A DNA stretch of 64,000 bases from CALODL01 sp942492115 (GCA_942492115.1 CALODL010000011.1:158784-222783), one strand, 5' to 3'. Shown: positions 1 through 8,980, numbered from the stretch's first letter. The notes: generated by a model not told the origin, from the sequence alone. A program made the numbers and translations.

Positions 1-428
1 CGTGCGCAATCAGCGACGGACAGCAGGTCGTGATCTGCGTCCTGCTCATTGCGCGCCGTGAACCCACCCAGGCGATACAGCATGCCGTCGTGGGCCACCA
101 TGGCCAGGCCTTGCAGGCGCGGTCCGGTGCCGACAACTTCCCAGGCGGAGGGGCTGCGCAGGTCGAGGCGACTGAGCTGATTCGACTGACTCGTGTTGTG
201 GTAATGATGGGCCTGACCGAGGTGCCCGCCATAAACGTATACCCAGTGCTCGATCACGGCCGCACCGAAGCTGGTGATACCCTGCGTGAGAGCCGTATGA
301 CGGGGCGTGTTCATGGATGTCGTGTCCTGTTCTGCAGGCTTCGTCTTGTCGGCCCATACGGAGCCCGCAACCATATACACTGATATCATGGTCAAGCCAC
401 AGCCGGTTCGCGAAAGCGTTGTTATCAC
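1..428 (-). CDS. Kelch-repeat exported protein, 3' end outside window
   Basis: Open reading frame entering from the left edge; only the first 142 codons are visible. It starts at GTG 428 with GGAG six bases upstream. The N-terminus carries a short hydrophobic stretch ending near VAGSVWA, which suits a signal peptide. After it come two blades of Kelch type, recognisable by the VYVYGGH and MLYRLGGF strings followed by the typical N-[QR]-L-x-x-LD-L spacing. Kelch propellers are binding scaffolds; no enzymatic role can be assigned. A perfect palindrome lies 26 bases upstream of the start (454-470). Certain: frame and Kelch pattern. Unknown: total length and function. Confidence 0.75.
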   Translation of the reverse strand, partial: MITTLSRTGCGLTMISVYMVAGSVWADKTKPAEQDTTSMNTPRHTALTQGITSFGAAVIEHWVYVYGGHLGQAHHYHNTSQSNQLSRLDLRSPSAWEVVGTGPRLQGLAMVAHDGMLYRLGGFTARNEQDADHDLLSVADCA

Positions 429-453
429 CTCATGCTCCTGTCTTCGAGGCCAA

Positions 454-470
454 TTGAGACCAGGTCTCAA
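454..470. promoter_or_regulatory. Perfect palindrome, putative operator of the Kelch gene
   Basis: TTGAGACC-A-GGTCTCAA: 8-bp arms around one base, 26 bp before the GTG start at 428. Its size and position suit a dimeric repressor or activator site. There is no T-run on either side, so it is not a terminator. Confidence 0.45.
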
Positions 471-654
471 TAGCGGAGACCTTAATTAACTGATTCACGC
501 ACGCGAAGCAAGTCGGGGGGGCAAGCGGCGCCTACAGTGGCCGGATGCTACGGGACGACCAGTTCTTTCGATCCCGTGGTGTAGCTGGCAGCGGAGATTG
601 AAGGGCGAATGAGGCAGGGTGGCCCCCGCACACCCATTCGGCGTGGTGTCGTCT

Positions 655-1809
655 TCACGTCCCGTGATGGGAGAGTAAGCCACTATCCCAGGCTAGACCC
701 GTGATTGAGTTGCGTGAGTTTGACCGGTCCAGTCGCGACGATCGTGTTCCTGCCGCACGCCGCATCGAGTGCCTGGCGGCGCTCTTGCGTGTGCACCTGC
801 GCGTCAGTGGTTGTGCACACACAGACAGGGGATCATCGGCCAACCAATGGTCAACATCCTCGGCGGCGCACGTGACCGTCGGATAGCGGTCCCCTGGGTT
901 CTCTGCCAGCATCTTGCGGCAGATGGCGCTCAGTTCAGGTGGGGTGTCGCAAGAAAACGCTTCGAAATCAGGCGGCTCGAGCCGCAGAGGTGCGCTGGCG
1001 CGGGATTCCAGGGTCCACGTCGAAGGCGTGTGGTGCTGAGTCGACCGTGTCCCATGTGGCGGCTGCCCTGTCAGAATATCATATAACACGGCCCCCAGGC
1101 CGTAGACGTCCGTCCAGCGATCGATGTGCTTGCTACAGCCCGCCGCCTGCTCAGGAGCCATGTACGCTGGAGTTCCGACGATGGCACTGGCATGTTTCTG
1201 ATCGTCAGTTTCGAGGTCGAAGCATGGTGCATGGGGCTGGTTCAGGATCTTCGCAGAGCCCCAGTCAAGTACGACGACCTCACCGAATTGACCGATCAAG
1301 ATGTTCGAGGGTTTGAGATCGCGATGAATGACTGCACGGGCATGCGCGTAGGCGACAGCGCGGCAGCATTCGATGAAGGCCTCGAGTAAACCCCGCAGGT
1401 GACGCCGATTACTCAACCCCATGGCGCGTTCAAGATGAAACTGATCAATGCTCTTGGACAGCGGTGCACCGCGAACGAGACGCATCGTGTAATACGGACT
1501 TTCCAATGAATTCGTGGCACTCTGATCGTAGACGGGCACGATGTTGGGGTGCTCGAGGTGGCTCGTGATGCGCGCCTCACGCAGGAAGAGTGACCTTGCA
1601 AAGTGATTGGCGTCGTGCTGCGGGCGCAGCTCCTTCAATGCTACGTCACGCTCCAATACTCGATCGTGCACGACATATACGCGTCCAAGGCCGCCTACGC
1701 AATGCAGGCGGATGAGCCGGTAGCGCGACGCCCACCGTCGGGTTCGCCGCGCTGTCAGACCTGTGACAGGTGTGGGAGGCAGTTCGAGAGGTTCGCAACC
1801 TGTGGACAT
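655..1809 (-). CDS. Soluble Ser/Thr protein kinase (Pkn family)
   Basis: 384 aa Hanks-type kinase. Visible motifs: a glycine loop GGLGRVYVV (about 39-47), catalytic Lys59 in VALKEL, HRDLKPSN (162-169), a metal-binding DWG (182-184) where most kinases have DFG, and MAPE (217-220). The kinase fold ends near residue 320. The remaining 60 residues are Arg/Ser-rich with no transmembrane helix and no TPR or WD repeats, whereas many planctomycete homologues continue into a membrane span and TPRs. It is transcribed divergently from the ECF sigma factor at 2143, a common planctomycete pairing, so it may act on that transcription pathway; that link is inference. Confidence 0.9.
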   Translation of the reverse strand: MSTGCEPLELPPTPVTGLTARRTRRWASRYRLIRLHCVGGLGRVYVVHDRVLERDVALKELRPQHDANHFARSLFLREARITSHLEHPNIVPVYDQSATNSLESPYYTMRLVRGAPLSKSIDQFHLERAMGLSNRRHLRGLLEAFIECCRAVAYAHARAVIHRDLKPSNILIGQFGEVVVLDWGSAKILNQPHAPCFDLETDDQKHASAIVGTPAYMAPEQAAGCSKHIDRWTDVYGLGAVLYDILTGQPPHGTRSTQHHTPSTWTLESRASAPLRLEPPDFEAFSCDTPPELSAICRKMLAENPGDRYPTVTCAAEDVDHWLADDPLSVCAQPLTRRCTRKSAARHSMRRAAGTRSSRLDRSNSRNSITGLAWDSGLLSHHGT

Positions 1810-2142
1810 GATGGGTCGTTTCTGGATTGAGTATCTGTCGTATCGCAGGACGCTCCGGCGTCTGCGTGCCGGTGTTTCTGATCTCCGGCGGCTCTCCCAT
1901 ATACAGTTACCTCGAATCCCGCCGTCTCTTACCGACTCCTTCAGGCAATGCTGCCGATTGTGTCAAACAAGGCTTTCACATTACTTGCTCCCGCGTAAAG
2001 GAATGGCACGCAAAATGACACAGCTGGGAATTCCGCATACGAAGTTGGAGTGGCATCGGTAATGAGTCCGTCAGGTCGTGGCGGTCTTGCGTTAATCTTG
2101 TTGAGTGATATGGGAGACCGTTCGAGCGGCCCGGAGGTCATC
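1810..2142. other. Intergenic region between divergent kinase and sigma factor genes
   Basis: 333 bases that must hold the promoters of both genes. I find no convincing coding frame, strong hairpin or recognisable -35/-10 pair. A GGAGG at 2133-2137 is the ribosome-binding site of the sigma factor gene. Confidence 0.5.
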
Positions 2143-2889
2143 ATGGATACACGTGTCAGCCTGTTATTGCGGATCAGAGATCCTCAGGATGTCTCGGCAT
2201 GGACTGAGTTCGACGAAATGTATCGGCCACTGTTGTATCGCTACGCCAAGTCGCAGGGGCTGATCGACGCCGATGCCGAGGATGAGGTGCAACGCTGCAT
2301 GACTGCGATCCAGCAAATCATGAGCGACTTCAACTACGATCCACGCAAAGGGCGCTTCAAGAGTTGGCTGCGGACCATGATCAACAATCGCTGTCGAAAT
2401 CATCGTCGCGATGTCAAGGCGCGGATGGCCCGCATGCAAGCGGTCGGTGAAATGCAGGATTCTGGTCAGGAGTCCCCTGAAGCGGCTTTCGAACGCATAT
2501 GGATGGAAGAACACCTGCGGTACGGATTGAGCGCGATCCGTGCGCAAGTCGGCGAATCGAGATTCAAGGCGTTCGAGGACTATGTCATTAACGAACACCC
2601 GGCAAAAAAGGTGTGCACTACACACGGTTTGACTGCTCCGCAACTCTACAAGCTCAAGTGGCAGGTAACGCAGTTGTTGCGCGAGCACATGTCGAATGCA
2701 CTGCACAGCCGCAGCGGATGTCTGGCCCTGGGCGATCTGCAGCGCTACCATGCGGGCGAGCTGAACGATCAAGATTCCAGGCAAATCGAAATGCATCTCG
2801 AGTGTTGTCCTGCCTGCGGTGAGCGCAACGATCATTTGCTGACCAAGTATGAGCGCGTATGCACCGCACTGCGCTGTCTCGATCGTTGA
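2143..2889 (+). CDS. ECF RNA polymerase sigma factor with fused zinc-finger tail
   Basis: 248 aa from ATG 2143, chosen because GGAGG sits five bases before it. Region 2 covers about residues 5-90 (RDPQDVSAW, then FKSWLRTMINNRCRNHRR). Region 4 is about 120-185. The C-terminal part (190-248) carries H218-x3-C222-x2-C225, the zinc-binding pattern of anti-sigma domains, so the regulator appears fused to the sigma factor. This architecture is typical of large planctomycete ECF expansions. The gene is divergent from a Ser/Thr kinase, which could control it by phosphorylation. Sigma-factor identity is firm; the control mechanism is inferred. Confidence 0.88.
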   Translation: MDTRVSLLLRIRDPQDVSAWTEFDEMYRPLLYRYAKSQGLIDADAEDEVQRCMTAIQQIMSDFNYDPRKGRFKSWLRTMINNRCRNHRRDVKARMARMQAVGEMQDSGQESPEAAFERIWMEEHLRYGLSAIRAQVGESRFKAFEDYVINEHPAKKVCTTHGLTAPQLYKLKWQVTQLLREHMSNALHSRSGCLALGDLQRYHAGELNDQDSRQIEMHLECCPACGERNDHLLTKYERVCTALRCLDR

Positions 2890-3028
2890 CTATGGATCGT
2901 CCCCGTAACAGGTCCAGGAAAGAGTACACCTGGAGTGTCTTGTGGAGGCTCGACTCACCAATAGCCCTGATGCGCCGGTTGAATTGTAGATTGCCAGATG
3001 TTTCGAGGTCCGCGTGGGAGTCAAGTGA

Positions 3029-3427
3029 GTGAATTTCATTCAGTCAGTCATTGCCGTTGGCCTGGCGCTTGCTGTGGGCGCCTGTGTTCTCAGTCCCGAT
3101 GATCCGTTGGATGACGCTCAGTTGGTGATGGCCACCGGTGTCGATTGTGCCACGGTACCACTTGACTATGACACCTTCGGTCGGCAGTTTCTGTCGAATT
3201 ACTGTCTGCGGTGTCACGGCGCAGCGCGCGTCAGCGATGTGCAGCGCAGCGACGCGCCGGTCGGTATCGATTTCGATACACTCGAACAGGCCCAACCGTT
3301 TGCCGCACGGATTCGACTGCGTGCGGGCGAACTCGGCGACATGCCACCGGCCCTGTTGGGTGGCCCGCGCCCATCCGATGCCGAGCGCATCGAACTGCTG
3401 CAGTGGATCGACTGCGGGATGCCCTGA
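3029..3427 (+). CDS. Cytochrome c-type lipoprotein
   Basis: 132 aa beginning at GTG 3029. A hydrophobic N-terminus ends in AVGAC, a good lipobox with Cys19 as lipidation site. One haem-c motif CLRCH lies at 59-63, followed by a conserved [AG]-D-M-P-P segment (near 108-112) whose Met can be the sixth haem ligand. It immediately precedes the 2Fe-2S and molybdopterin subunits, so it is probably the periplasmic electron acceptor of that dehydrogenase. Single-haem lipoproteins in this position are common for IorAB/NicAB-like enzymes; the partnership is inferred from gene order. Confidence 0.8.
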   Translation: MNFIQSVIAVGLALAVGACVLSPDDPLDDAQLVMATGVDCATVPLDYDTFGRQFLSNYCLRCHGAARVSDVQRSDAPVGIDFDTLEQAQPFAARIRLRAGELGDMPPALLGGPRPSDAERIELLQWIDCGMP

Positions 3428-3598
3428 AGCCGCTAGATCCAATCCCTTCTCAAACCCCTGGTTGACATAACGTTGTATGTCCCGGCCGCCCGGCCGCGCT
3501 GGTCTCTTGCGGCCACTGCGGGTATGCTGCGTACGCTCTATGGAGGAGTACGCGGTTTACGGATAGCTTGCGATGCACATCACGAAGGGGCAACGTTT

Positions 3599-4051
3599 AT
3601 GGTCACCCTGAGAATCAACGGGGAAGTCAGGAAAGTGGATGTTGATCCCAACACGCCACTGTTGTGGGTGTTGCGCGATACGCTGGGCATGACCGGCACG
3701 AAGTTCGGCTGTGGCATGGCCCGGTGCGGGTCCTGCACCGTCCACGTCGATGGTAAGGCCACGCGATCGTGCGTCATGCCCGTCGGCTCGCTGCAGGACA
3801 CGCGCATTACCACGATTGAGGGGTTGTCGAAAAACGGCGATCATCCAGTCCAGAAAGCGTGGAAGAAACACGCAGTGCCTCAGTGTGGCTATTGTCAGGT
3901 AGGCCAGATGATGTCGGCGGCAGCCCTTCTCGAGCACACGCCCAACCCGACCGATGAACAGATTGATTCAGGGATGGCGGGCAATCTGTGCCGCTGTGGA
4001 ACATATCAGCGCATTCGCGCAGCCATTCATACGGCAGCGAAGGAGAAGTAG
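3599..4051 (+). CDS. 2Fe-2S subunit of molybdenum hydroxylase (IorA-type)
   Basis: 150 aa from ATG 3599, with AAGGGG upstream; in-frame sequence further upstream is not conserved in character. Residues 1-75 form the plant-ferredoxin fold with Cys38, Cys43, Cys46 and Cys58. Residues 80-145 form the second all-helical 2Fe-2S domain with Cys96, Cys99, Cys131 and Cys133. Eight cysteines in this order are the signature of the small subunit of xanthine oxidase-family enzymes. It relays electrons from the molybdopterin subunit, whose gene begins three bases after this stop, towards the upstream cytochrome. Confidence 0.93.
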   Translation: MVTLRINGEVRKVDVDPNTPLLWVLRDTLGMTGTKFGCGMARCGSCTVHVDGKATRSCVMPVGSLQDTRITTIEGLSKNGDHPVQKAWKKHAVPQCGYCQVGQMMSAAALLEHTPNPTDEQIDSGMAGNLCRCGTYQRIRAAIHTAAKEK

Positions 4052-4054
4052 GCC

Positions 4055-6343
4055 ATGATGACACAAACACCCTTCGATGTCGGGCCTCTATCACGTCGTG
4101 GTTTCCTTGCCAGCCTGGCCTCCGGTTCACTGATCCTGGCCAGTCGGGCCAGCGGTGCAGCCATGATCGCTCGGCTGACCGATGCGGACGACAGTGCCCT
4201 GCCGTGGGAACCGGATTTGTTCGTGGCCATCGCTCCCGATGGCACTGTCAGCATTCTTGCTCACCGTTCAGAGATGGGCACGGGCATTCGGACCGCACTA
4301 CCAATGGTCGTCGCCGATGAGCTGGGCGCCGACTGGGGCCGCGTCGCAATCCGTCAGGCCATCGGCGACAAGCGTCTCGGCTCACAGAATACCGACGGGT
4401 CCAAGAGTGTCCGTCAATTCTTCGAGCGCATGCGCGTGGCTGGCGCGACCGCACGCACGATGCTGACCCGCGCGGCGGCTGCGCAGTGGCAGGTCGATCC
4501 ATCCGAGTGTTCGGCAGCCCGGCACCACATCGTATGCACAGCCACCGGCAGGAAACTGGGGTTCGGCGAACTGGTCGCGGCGGCCAGCGCCCTCGATGTC
4601 CCGGATCCCGATTCGTTGAGTTTTCGCTCGCAGAAAGATTGGACCATCGTAGGACGTGACATTCCGCTGACCGACATGAACGAGCTGTTGACCGGCAAGG
4701 CCGTTTTTGGAATCGATGTGCGCCGCGCCGGGCAGTTGTTCGCAGTCATCGAGCGCCCGCCGGTACTCGGAGGCAAAGTCGATACCTACGACCAGGATGC
4801 AGCCAGGGCTGTGCCGGGTGTCGTCGACGTGATCGAGATTCCCAAGTTCGAGGGACCGGTGCCGGTGTACAACCCGTTGGGGGGCGTGGCGGTGCTGGCC
4901 AACAGTACCTGGGCGGCCATTCAGGGACGAAAAGCGCTGAACGCCACGTGGACCGATGGTGATCACGCCAGTTTTGATTCAACGGCCTATGAGGTCGAGC
5001 TCGGTCAGAGTGCTCGGAAGCCCGGAAAAGCATTCCGCAAGGTGGGCGACGTGAGCGCGGCCTTTTCTGACGCGCCGGCCGCACAGGTTTTTGAGGCCGA
5101 CTACTATGTTCCCATGCTGGCGCATGCGTCTATGGAACCGCCTTGTGCTGTGGCCGAAGTGACCAGCGATTCCGATGGCCAGGTCGTCAGCTGTGAGGCG
5201 TGGGCACCCACGCAAAACCCGCAGGCCGCCCAGTCACAAGTTGCTCAGACGCTGGGAATCGATGAAGCCAAGGTGACCATCAATGTGACGTTGCTCGGCG
5301 GTGGCTTCGGCCGCAAGAGCAAACCTGACTACGTCGCGGAGGCTGCGCTGTTGTCTCGCGAGGTCGGTAAGCCGGTGCACGTCACCTGGACGCGCGAGGA
5401 TGATATCCGCCACGATTTCTATCACGCGGTTGCCGCGTTGCACATGCGCGCCGCAGTTGACGAGAAAGGAAAGCCGACCGCCTGGTTGCAGCGTTCCGCC
5501 TTCCCCTCGATCGGTTCGACGTTCAATCCCGCGGCCACGTCGGGTGGTGCAGGCGAGATGGGCATGGGCTTTACCGATTTGCCCTTTGACATACCAAATA
5601 TTGTGGTCGAGAACGGACCGGCCAAGGGCCACGTGCGCATCGGCTGGTTACGATCGGTGGCCAATATCTATCACGCCTTCGGTATCGGATCCTTCGCCGA
5701 CGAACTGGCCCACCGCGCGGGCCGCGACCCGTATGAGTACTTGATGGAGCTGTTGGGGGCGCCGCGACAGGTGCAGATCGAGGGCTACGGCAACTATGGC
5801 GAGACGCTCGAGCGTTATCCTCTCGACATTGGCCGCTTGCGGCACGTGACCGAGCGGGCGGCCAAGCTGGCTAACTGGGGCCGCAAACTGCCCCGCGGCA
5901 GCGGCCTGGGAATCGCATGTCATCGCAGTTTCCTGAGCTACTGCGCCAATGTGGTCGAGGTCAAGGTCGAGAAAGACGGTACGGTGTCCATGCCCATGAT
6001 GAGTGTCGTCATCGATGCGGGGACCATCATCCACCCGGATCGAGTGCGGGCTCAGATGGAGGGGGCGGCAACGTTCGGCGCCTCACTCACGATGCACGGC
6101 GAGATCACGGCCAGGAACGGCCGCATCGAGCAGGGCAACTTCGATACCTATCCAATGGCCAAGATCTACGAGACGCCCCGGGACATCAAGGTCGAGGTGG
6201 TCAAGAGCACCGCGCTGCCGGCCGGTGTCGGCGAGGTGGGCGTCCCGCCGTTCGCGCCAGCGCTGTGCAACGCGATTTTCGCGGCGACCGGGAAACGCAT
6301 CCGCCGTTTGCCGTTGGCCAAACATGACTTGTCGTGGACTTGA
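4055..6343 (+). CDS. Molybdopterin-binding subunit, isoquinoline 1-oxidoreductase-like (IorB-type)
   Basis: 762 aa starting ATGATG at 4055 with AGGAGA upstream. A Tat signal SRRGFLAS is at 13-20, so the folded cofactor-loaded enzyme is exported. The sequence follows the single-chain large subunit of aldehyde/isoquinoline dehydrogenases: GGGFGRK near residue 415 binds the molybdopterin, and VGEVGVPPFAP near 724 contains the catalytic Glu. It oxidises an aldehyde or N-heterocycle by hydroxylation; the substrate cannot be read from sequence. No XdhC/CoxI-type maturation factor lies nearby. It converges on the next gene with a gap of four bases. Confidence 0.9.
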   Translation: MMTQTPFDVGPLSRRGFLASLASGSLILASRASGAAMIARLTDADDSALPWEPDLFVAIAPDGTVSILAHRSEMGTGIRTALPMVVADELGADWGRVAIRQAIGDKRLGSQNTDGSKSVRQFFERMRVAGATARTMLTRAAAAQWQVDPSECSAARHHIVCTATGRKLGFGELVAAASALDVPDPDSLSFRSQKDWTIVGRDIPLTDMNELLTGKAVFGIDVRRAGQLFAVIERPPVLGGKVDTYDQDAARAVPGVVDVIEIPKFEGPVPVYNPLGGVAVLANSTWAAIQGRKALNATWTDGDHASFDSTAYEVELGQSARKPGKAFRKVGDVSAAFSDAPAAQVFEADYYVPMLAHASMEPPCAVAEVTSDSDGQVVSCEAWAPTQNPQAAQSQVAQTLGIDEAKVTINVTLLGGGFGRKSKPDYVAEAALLSREVGKPVHVTWTREDDIRHDFYHAVAALHMRAAVDEKGKPTAWLQRSAFPSIGSTFNPAATSGGAGEMGMGFTDLPFDIPNIVVENGPAKGHVRIGWLRSVANIYHAFGIGSFADELAHRAGRDPYEYLMELLGAPRQVQIEGYGNYGETLERYPLDIGRLRHVTERAAKLANWGRKLPRGSGLGIACHRSFLSYCANVVEVKVEKDGTVSMPMMSVVIDAGTIIHPDRVRAQMEGAATFGASLTMHGEITARNGRIEQGNFDTYPMAKIYETPRDIKVEVVKSTALPAGVGEVGVPPFAPALCNAIFAATGKRIRRLPLAKHDLSWT

Positions 6344-6347
6344 CGAT

Positions 6348-6911
6348 TCAGGATCCCGCCGGCCACGTCGCGGCGAAGATCATCGCAGTGAGCAGGCCGT
6401 AGACCACGCCGTCGGCCAGATCGGTCATGACGAAGCGCGTCGGCTTGCCCATGAACAGGGCGCCGGGAATCTGGCCCGCGCAGTAGCCGAGAATGGCTAC
6501 GACTGCGGTGACCTTGAAGACCGCAAGGAACTCCGCGTCACGCTCGACGGCCTGGGCGGTGACGAATGCGACGGCCACGCTGAGCACGATGTAGAACGCG
6601 AAGGTCAGCGTCAGGTTCATGCCGAAGTTGGGTTGCTTGGCCTGGACGTTGATGCTGCCCCACGGCCCGGCCGCATACCGCGCTTTGTAGGCATCCGAAT
6701 TCATCGACTCACCGCTGCGACATCCCGGCCACATATAGGTTCCGGGGGCCGGCTTGAGTCGTTCGAGCAGGTCGACCAGCGCCTGTTCCTCCGGCAGCGT
6801 CTTGATATCGGCCTTGTGATGCGGCAGAACCATCCAGGCCAGGAAACTGGCCACGAACACGACGACGGCCGACACCACGACCGGGATCCACAAAGCACTG
6901 AGTTCCATCAT
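6348..6911 (-). CDS. Membrane protein of unknown function, four predicted helices
   Basis: 187 aa. Hydrophobic segments are near residues 5-28, 97-117, 127-150 and 160-183. A soluble loop of about 65 residues lies between helices 1 and 2 and contains MWPGCRSGE. No catalytic motif is recognisable. The start MMEL at 6911 has GAGGTGA upstream on its strand. It is transcribed towards the molybdenum enzyme but has its own upstream region. I do not recognise the family. Confidence 0.75.
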   Translation of the reverse strand: MMELSALWIPVVVSAVVVFVASFLAWMVLPHHKADIKTLPEEQALVDLLERLKPAPGTYMWPGCRSGESMNSDAYKARYAAGPWGSINVQAKQPNFGMNLTLTFAFYIVLSVAVAFVTAQAVERDAEFLAVFKVTAVVAILGYCAGQIPGALFMGKPTRFVMTDLADGVVYGLLTAMIFAATWPAGS

Positions 6912-7160
6912 TCACCTCGATGATCGTTACGGGTTCGACTGATCACTGGCCCCTTGGCCAACGAAGACCAGTGCGCCGCCGGTGTTGGCGACCCTTCACG
7001 AAATTGCGGAAGCCCCAGGGGGCAGGAATCAACTGGTTACTGTCCGTCACGAGGGGAGAGCCGGGTGCCCCGTGCCGGGTCTGGTTGGAGCTAGGGGTAA
7101 CGGGTGGTGCCCTCAAATACGTTGCGAAATCAAAGGGCGCAAGACCCCGGGATAGGCAGG

Positions 7161-7715
7161 TTACGCGTCGAGGAAGTCGGCCACTTCACGCAGCCAGCGG
7201 ATGCGGGCGCGGGTCAGCAGGATGCCATTGCGTACGGCGAGGTGGGTGAACCTCCCCGGATCGCGCGGGTTGCGGTATTCGGCTTCCTCCGTGCGCAGGT
7301 GGGTGTGCAGTTGCTCGAGGGCTGTGGCCACGAACGTGCGAGCCTTGGCGGGGGGTAGAAGGTCCAGGAAGAACAGGCGGGCGCGGAGTGGATCGTAGAG
7401 CAGGGCCGTGTCGCTCTCGACGTTCGGTGTCGCCAGCCAGTGAGACAAAATGGTCTTGCCCGGCGGTGCGATGGAGTAGTCGAGTTGGCGCCGACGTCCC
7501 GTGGCATTGGCCGTGGACTTCACCCACCCCCGATCTTCGAGGCGCTTCAGGAGTGGGTAAATTGCCCCCGCACTACCGCTCCACCTGGGTGCAGGCGACT
7601 CGCGGAAGTGCTGACGGATGGCGTAGGGCGTACACGGCCCGTCACGCCATACGACACCCAGCACGACCGCTTCGAGATCCGTGGCCGCGCTGCGCGGTAG
7701 TTGTGTGTTGCCCAT
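7161..7715 (-). CDS. PadR-family transcriptional regulator
   Basis: 184 aa. The N-terminal winged helix covers about residues 12-90: LEAVVLGVVWRDGPCTPYAI, then IYPLLKRLEDRGWV (the PadR wing signature), then a beta hairpin with GRRRQLDYSI. The C-terminal half is helical, as in dimerising PadR-s1 proteins. Start is ATG 7715; no Shine-Dalgarno sequence is seen and a 21-bp palindrome begins nine bases upstream, so the message may be nearly leaderless. PadR proteins usually repress their own gene and a divergent target. Here the divergent target is the aspartyl protease-PDZ gene at 7772. Confidence 0.9.
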   Translation of the reverse strand: MGNTQLPRSAATDLEAVVLGVVWRDGPCTPYAIRQHFRESPAPRWSGSAGAIYPLLKRLEDRGWVKSTANATGRRRQLDYSIAPPGKTILSHWLATPNVESDTALLYDPLRARLFFLDLLPPAKARTFVATALEQLHTHLRTEEAEYRNPRDPGRFTHLAVRNGILLTRARIRWLREVADFLDA

Positions 7716-7723
7716 GGATGCAG

Positions 7724-7744
7724 TATAGTACGAATCGTACTATA
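7724..7744. promoter_or_regulatory. Perfect palindromic operator between padR-like gene and protease gene
   Basis: Arms TATAGTACGA (7724-7733) and TCGTACTATA (7735-7744) surround a single A. Each arm contains TACTAT in its outward direction, a possible -10 box, so a bound dimer would cover both divergent promoters. It lies 9 bp from the PadR start and 27 bp from the protease start. Confidence 0.75.
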
Positions 7745-7771
7745 TGCAACTCTCTTCACGAAAGGGCTTCC

Positions 7772-8980
7772 ATGCGACTCATCGATCTCCGTGCATTCGT
7801 GACGCTGTGTTCGATCGTTTGTGTTCTGACAGTTGCGGAAGCGGGCGCACAACGTCGTGGTGTGCCGGCGCCGGAGAAGACGAACCTGCCGGATGCGGCG
7901 GTCGTCGTTCCGTTGGATCGCTTCGTGGAACTGCCCAGCATCGCGGCGCGGATCAACGGGCAGGCGCCGTTGCGGTTCATCGTTGATACCGGGGCTGCCG
8001 GGATTGTCTTGCACAGTAAGCACGCCGACGCCATGAAACTGCCGAGCCCTCCCGGGATGCCGGGCGCAGTGCGCGTGCAGATGGCTTCGCCGAACGGCCC
8101 GGGCATTCCTGCGACGTTGGTGTATGCCGACACTCTGACGATCGGCGCCGCCGAGTTCGGCGGGATCTGGACCATTGCGGCCGACATGCCGTTCGGTGAC
8201 GGCATCGACGGCATCATCGGCATGAACGTATTCAAGTCGTGCCTGCTGACCTTTGATTATCCGTCGCATCAACTGCGTATCGAACACGGCAGTCTGCCCG
8301 CGGCGAACGGCCGGGATATCGTGGCCTATGCGACTCCAGATATGCCGGACAGCCATCCGCAGGTCGCGGTGACCATTGCCGGAAAGGACATGCCCTTTAT
8401 CGTCGATACGGGGTTTCGCGGGTGGTTCGGGGTCGAAGAGAATCAGGCGACAGCACTGGACATTATCGACGGACCACGGCCCGGGTTCATGTCGCTCGCC
8501 ATGGATCGTGCTGAACGCTCGACCGTGGCGCGGGTCAATACACCGTTCGTGATCGGGGACTGTCGCGTCGAGCGTCCGATCGTGCGTCTTGGGGGGCAGT
8601 TCGGATCGATTGTCGGCGCGCGTTTCCTGGAAAACTTCATATTCACGATCGACGCGGCCCAGCACACGATGCGGTTCGAGCGCGCGGCCCGCACGCCGTT
8701 GGTGCCGTCAGCTCTGCGTTCGCCAGGATTCGAGCTGAAGCGCGCCGGTGCGGATATGGTCGTGTGGGCGGTGTACCCTGATTCTCCGGCGGAGTTGGCG
8801 GGCATTGCCGTTGGCGATGTCATCGTGACCATCGCCGGGCGCCCGGCAACGCAAGTCTTCGGTGCGGCAGACTGGCAGGACCTCCTGGGTCGTACGCCGA
8901 CGCTCGTCGTGGAATACAGACGTGCCGGCGCGACCGTGCGCAAGATCGATTTGCAGCCGGTCGTCCTCATCGCCGACTGA
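7772..8980 (+). CDS. Exported retropepsin-like aspartyl protease with C-terminal PDZ domain
   Basis: 402 aa from ATG 7772, the first Met followed by a signal peptide (hydrophobic residues about 6-25, cleavage near AGAQ). Two aspartyl-protease-like repeats are visible: FIVDTGAAG near 68-76 and FIVDTGFRG near 208-216, each with the active D-T-G. The C-terminus (about 315-400) is a PDZ domain with the SPAELAGIAVGDVI signature. It is probably an envelope protease or peptide-binding protein. It is divergent from PadR across the operator at 7724-7744, which predicts PadR control. Substrate unknown. Confidence 0.87.
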   Translation: MRLIDLRAFVTLCSIVCVLTVAEAGAQRRGVPAPEKTNLPDAAVVVPLDRFVELPSIAARINGQAPLRFIVDTGAAGIVLHSKHADAMKLPSPPGMPGAVRVQMASPNGPGIPATLVYADTLTIGAAEFGGIWTIAADMPFGDGIDGIIGMNVFKSCLLTFDYPSHQLRIEHGSLPAANGRDIVAYATPDMPDSHPQVAVTIAGKDMPFIVDTGFRGWFGVEENQATALDIIDGPRPGFMSLAMDRAERSTVARVNTPFVIGDCRVERPIVRLGGQFGSIVGARFLENFIFTIDAAQHTMRFERAARTPLVPSALRSPGFELKRAGADMVVWAVYPDSPAELAGIAVGDVIVTIAGRPATQVFGAADWQDLLGRTPTLVVEYRRAGATVRKIDLQPVVLIAD

